Below are positions 59,641 through 64,000 of a stretch of 64,000 nucleotides of DNA, in pieces. Made by a program: the position numbers and the translations under genes. The stretch is from Puccinia triticina (lineage: Eukaryota; Basidiomycota; Pucciniomycetes; Pucciniales; Pucciniaceae), in the NCBI RefSeq assembly GCF_026914185.1, contig NC_070563.1:2604001-2668000 (forward strand). The letters run 5' to 3'. The notes below the pieces were generated by a model. The model did not search any database, was not told the DNA's origin, and saw only the letters and a program-made list of their open reading frames with translations. Positions within the stretch are counted from its first letter, which is position 1. Every line of letters begins with the position of its first letter.

Positions 59641-60725
59641 ATAACTAGAGCGCTGTTCAATGGACAGATGCTCCAGTCAGTGCCCGCTTTGTTTCTTGTC
59701 TTGTCTGTCTCTTTGGTTTGTTAATGCTTACAAGTATGGCGCTGCTTATTGCAGTGTCCTCGTTTTGTTCTGGCAGAATAGTTCTGCTGTGGCTGGAGCT
59801 GTTTGTCAAACGTGGTTTGTCTTTGTCAGCTCTGTGTCTGTCTGGTTTCTTTGCTTGGCAGGTTTTGCTGTGCTCACGGTGGTAATGAGCCTCCGTGATT
59901 CTGGCGAGTAGATCGTCTCTGGTCTTGGGTCCGAGTCGTTCCACAAGGGTTCTGAATAAGAACGAGATGCAATCAGCTTTGTACTTAAATTCTGTTTGTC
60001 TCTTGCCTTGGGAACTTACAAGGTTCTGCTGGGGTCTGTTTGGTCTTTTGGTCTGGCCAATGCGAGTCCGGCTGAGTCTGCTGCTGCTTTAACGTGGCGA
60101 TACACTTTTAGCTTTCTGGCCGGTTAGGGCTTTGGGTCTGGGCTGCGAAAGGGGGCTTACCTCTCTTTCTAGCTGGGTCTGTTTTGCGGTCTAGCCGCGC
60201 TAGTTTCCTAGCTGGTTGCTGCGCTTGGTCTGTATTCCAACAGCCTTGCATACTTCTAGTCGTGAGATTAGAAGTAGCTTCACAGATTTGGATGACACCT
60301 ATCTGAGTGAGTGAGCGGCCAAGCGCCTTGGTGAGGAAGTCGGCGGCGTTTGCGGTTGTTTTGACGTATTTCAGTTGAATGAGGTGTAGATGAATCAGCT
60401 CCCGCACGAAGTGGAGTCAGATATCCTTGTGCTTGGTGCGAAAGCCGTTTTGTGAGGTCTTGCTGTTGGCTAAGTCAATTGCGCCGTTGTTGTCCACAAT
60501 TACCGCAATGTTTTTGATCTTGTCTTGTATCTCCGTCTCCTTGATGAGGCTTGCAAATCAGGCTAGATCTCTACCTAGATCCAAAAGTGCTTTGTATTCC
60601 GCTTCTGCGGTGGACAATGAGACGGTGGGCTGTTTACTAGACTTCCAGTTGATTAGGTGGGAGCCGATTGATACTGTGAACCCGGTGGTTGAGCGCCTGG
60701 TATCTAAAAGATTTCAAGCAACTGA
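59641..60725 (-). pseudogene. Ty1/copia element, 3' end, decayed copy
   Basis: Minus strand. Reading from 60725 it starts inside the RNase H domain ([26 protein letters not shown]) and continues NGAIDLANSKTSQNGF, ELIHLHLIQLKYVKTTANAA and DFLTKALG. Two in-frame stops are visible, one at the position where copy 2 has Trp (LA-stop-FASL) and one before LHFVREL. Reverse transcriptase and everything upstream are absent. The sequence to about 59641 resembles the LTR region flanking the neighbouring copia element. Confidence 0.85.
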
Positions 60726-60759
60726 AATATTTGTTTCTTTATTTAATCACGTGTAACTA

Positions 60760-61259
60760 CAACTTTGATTTAAACAAATAGTAAGAAATACAAATAAAAG
60801 CTTTACCTGAAAGCAGCACGAGTGGGTGCTTGGTTTTGGTATGGAGTTGTTCTGTTGCTGAGCTTAGCGTAAGGGGATCTGTGAGGGTTAACGGTGAGTC
60901 TACACAAAGCGCCTCCGTTAGCTACCTTCCTCTTTGCGCCTATTGCTTTTCTGTTCTTTGGTCTAAGCTTGTTGCGCTTACCGAATCAGGTACTAGTCAA
61001 ATTAGTATCCTAGATTTATCCTGTCTATGTCGGTGCGCTGTTTCTGTGTCTGCTTGTCAAACACGGTTTGAGACAAGTTAGCTGGTCTATCTCTTCCGGG
61101 TCTAAGGAATGAGACTACTCACCACGAGTGGTGCTATTGGCAATCCTAGCGAGTAGGGACGCTTTCGTCTTTGAGCTGATACGGTCTGCGAGAGTTCTGC
61201 GAGTGTAGTGTTGGTCAGCTTGGTATAAGCTTCAACTCTAACTCTACTCGGATACGTAC
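60760..61259 (-). mobile_element. Probable 3' LTR region of the right-hand copia element
   Basis: It lies immediately 3' of the copia ORF and shows word-level similarity to 59650-59945 (TGTTTGTCAAAC-GTGG, CTGGCGAGTAG / TAGCGAGTAGGGA, GGTTCTG). Exact LTR ends could not be placed. Confidence 0.5.
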
Positions 61260-63872
61260 TCAGTTGAGTCTAATCTTCCTTGTTCCCGTACGGTTTCCGT
61301 TAAGGTTGCCGTGTCTGCAGAGTGAGCAAGCGGGGCTCGTCAGCTGAGAGAGTTGGGTTAGGGTTCTGGGCTGGACTGCAGAGGGGGGCTTACCTCTTTG
61401 TGCAGCTGGGGTTTCTGGGTTTATGTCTAGCTGCGCTAGCTTCCTTTTGAGTTGCTGCGGGTGGTCTGATCCTGGATTCCTACAGCCTCGCATGCTTCTT
61501 GTCGGTAGATTAGAAGCAATATTGGAGATTTGCACAACCCCTATTTGATTGAGGGAGTGTCGAATGACTGAGCAACCAAGGGCTTTAGTGAGAAAGTCTG
61601 CAGCGTTTGCGGTGGTCTTGACGTATTGGAGCTTGATGACATGGAAGTGAATCAGTTCCCTGACAAAATGGAGAAGGATGTCCATGTGTTTAGTGCGAAA
61701 ACTGTTTTGAGAGGTTTTGCTATTAGCTAAGTCAATTGCTCCTTTGTTGTCCACGAAAACATCAATTTCTTCCACGGAGTCTTGAAGGTCGGTTTCTTTG
61801 ATAAGGCTGGCAAACCATGCAAGATCACGGCCTAGATCGGAGAGAGCCTTATACTCCGCCTCGGCCGTGGAAAGGGAGACTGTCGGTTGCTTGGTTGACT
61901 TCCAATTGAGGAGGTGGGTGCCAACCGAGACTACAAATCCCGTTGTTGATCTGCGCGTGTCCGGGCAGTTTCCCCAATCCGCGTCCAAAAAAGCTTTCAG
62001 TTTGGACTCGGATGAGCGCTTGTAGGTTAGGCCGACGTGGCGCGTGCCGGCCAAGTACCGGAAGACTTGGACTGCCGCCTGGTAGTGTTTGATGCCTGTG
62101 TTTTCCAGGTACTGCGACAGCTGGCTCACAGCAAGGGATATGTCGGGTCTAGTAAGGACGCTGAGGTAGTTGAGAGATCCTACCAGAGCGCGATAGTTGA
62201 CTCCCAGCTTTCCGAATAAAGATATTTCATGTGCTGTGGCCTTTGTCATCTTCTCCCTTGGGTTTAACGGGCAAGAGGCTGGGTGTTCCGTGTCAAGGCC
62301 GAATTCGGCTAGCTTGCGTTCGACGCATTGGGTTTGGTTGATTTGGAGACCATCGGAGAATCTCTGAATATTCATACCCAGGAGGAATTCGGCCTCCCCC
62401 GGATACGTGATGTCAAATTCTTGCTCCATTTCCTTCCTGAAGACTTCGGGGTCCTTGCTGATGATTACTATGTCATCCACGTGTGCAAAGAGCCACGTGG
62501 CCGGCCTTCCATTCAATTTCCGTCGCCAGAACACACAGGGATCGGACAAAGATATTTTGAATCCTAGAGTTTTGAGATAAGCTGTCAGGCGCTTGTACCA
62601 GACCAGGGGGGCCTGTCTCAAGCCGTAAATCGCTTTATTGAGCTGGAGCACCGAGTTCGGGGGGCAGTTGTATCCCTGAGGGGGCAGGAGCGTCACCTTT
62701 TCCTCAAGCGGGCATGTCAGAAAAGCGCTTCTGACGTCTAGCTGATGGATTTTGAGTCCGTTGTTGACCGCGAAAGATATGAGCAGTCGAAGAGATGCGG
62801 CCTTGCCCGTTGGGGCGTAGATAGCATTGAAGTTTCGCCCGTGTATCTGGCGAAAACCCTGCGCGCAGATGCGCGCTTTGAACTCAATAACCTCATTGGA
62901 GGCGCCGAGTTTACGCCTATATGCCCATGTTGCCGGGATAGGCTCGTCGTCTGCGAGGCGCTGTCGGATTATCCATACCTCGTGCTTTAGCATGTTGGCG
63001 ATCTCCTTCTGTTCTGCTGCCGTCCAATTCTCTCGGTCGGGACCGCGCATGGCTTGGTTGTGGGACTTTGGATCAACCTCGATTTCTATGTGGTACGCCT
63101 GCCGGAGGCGTTTTCCTTGGACAATGTTACTCTCATCGATGGCACTCGAGATCTCCTTCTCCGGGGGATTGGTCGTCCAGACGTATCTGCGACTTGCTGG
63201 TTTGGAGTTAACCGGTTCTGCCGAGGTTATAGCTTCCGTGGGATCTTCTGGGCTGGGCGAGTTGCTTGCTCGAAGGTTGTTGATGATTTCGCTGATGTCT
63301 TGCTCCTCCCTAACTAGGTCGTCCGCGGCGGCGACTCTATCAGATGGCAGCTCTAATGATTCTTCCTCGCCGAAGGGCAGCGGCTCCTCAGATGTGAAGG
63401 CAGGCAGTTTGTTGATGCCTACTGTGTTCAGTGACTTATGGAGGGCTGGGCAGGCGGGAAAGGTCGCCTCGTCGAAGTGTACATGTTTAGCCGTGACGAT
63501 GGATTTGTCTTCTAGCCGGAGAACCTTGTAAGATGAATAGTCGTTCGCGTATCCGAGGAGGATACCTTCCCATGAGATCGAAGAGAATTTTGAGTCTCTT
63601 TTTTGTTTAGGCTTGACGATCCATGCCCGGCATCCAAATGGCCGAAAGAAATCCATGTTGGGCTTGGTCTTGAACATCCTTTCGAGAGGACTTGTCTTCC
63701 CTTTTGATAACGAGGGGAGGCAGTTTGTAGTGGCCGTGGCGAGTTGAACCGCCTCGGCCCACCATTCCGGTGCGAGATTAGCTTGCATCATTAGACAACG
63801 AGTCATGTCAATGATCGTCCGGTTCGCCCTTTCGGCCATGCCGTTGTTCTGGGGTGTGTAAGCTGGTGCTTA
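61260..63872 (-). CDS. Ty1/copia polyprotein, 3' part (integrase end, RT, RNase H)
   Basis: Minus strand, partial: the open frame of 859 codons (61260-63839) contains, in order, the integrase C-terminal region (MAERANRTIIDM, GCRAWIVKP), a linker, the reverse transcriptase (EFKARICAQGFRQ, HQLDVRSAFL, ALYGLRQAP-like IYGLRQAPLVWYKRL, and the catalytic FAHVDDIVIIS), a connection domain (RALVGSLNYLS, TRPDISLAVSQLSQYL) and RNase H ([53 protein letters not shown]). A TAA at 63870-63872 interrupts the integrase just before APAYTPQNNG; upstream of it the frame reopens (LISDGGGEFVNGTLGEF) and continues past the window edge. The element is therefore at least partly disabled. It copies itself through RNA and inserts via its integrase. 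Confidence 0.95.
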
Positions 63873-64000
63873 TACGTTATGCTGAACTCCCTCGCTTGTC
63901 AGGAATTCCCCAAGCGTTCCGTTCACGAATTCCCCTCCTCCATCTGAAATCAATTTCTTGAGTGAGTAGCCCGTTTGCTTCTCGAAGAAAATTTTGAAGT
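63873..64000 (-). pseudogene. Integrase core segment upstream of the stop, cut by window edge
   Basis: In the same frame as the copia ORF, with the integrase catalytic Asp context (LISDGGGEF). It is separated from the rest of the polyprotein by the stop at 63870-63872. Confidence 0.8.

Noticed and set aside
62827..63531. 234-codon plus-strand frame
   Set aside because: It is the antisense shadow of the copia polyprotein.

Overview
The window looks like nuclear DNA from a basidiomycete fungus, most likely a rust (Pucciniales). The genes are split by many short GT-AG introns of about 70-140 bp. Conserved fungal housekeeping genes sit in small islands, single-copy predicted secreted proteins lie beside them, and more than half of the sequence is transposon debris. 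The rust assignment is inference; no rRNA or mitochondrial marker is present to fix it.

Layout. 1-11.1 kb is repeats: a 33-bp minisatellite, LTR fragments, several MITEs, and a broken SPT3 (SAGA subunit) gene at 7.2-8.0 kb. A TANGO2 family gene occupies 11.1-12.5 kb. 12.9-19.7 kb is repeats, including a large foldback element with a hAT-type MITE nested inside and a hAT transposase remnant. 19.8-23.1 kb holds a head-to-head pair: GLC8 (PP1 inhibitor-2, minus) and MAK11 (60S biogenesis WD40 protein, plus). 23.1-30.5 kb is repeats, with a 745-bp Mutator-type foldback element bounded by a 9-bp target duplication. 30.6-43.4 kb is the gene-rich core: a predicted secreted DUF1771-Smr protein, JJJ1 (J-protein of 60S biogenesis) head-to-head with YAE1 (Fe-S maturation of the ribosome recycling ATPase), and a 15-exon SGS1/BLM RecQ helicase. 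44.5-54.2 kb is nested transposons, including a 3.9-kb CACTA-like element that carries a degenerate ketopantoate reductase gene. 54.4-57.0 kb is a tandem duplication of an intronless secreted-protein gene. 59.6-64 kb holds two Ty1/copia elements in the same orientation, the second running off the right edge.

Functional reading. MAK11, JJJ1 and YAE1 all act around ribosome assembly or recycling. GLC8 and SGS1 act in PP1 regulation and genome stability. The secreted Smr protein and the tandem secreted pair are candidates for host-facing proteins, but this rests only on N-terminal signal-like segments and genomic context. Exon joins were worked out by hand from splice-site motifs, reading phase and family conservation, with no transcript evidence.
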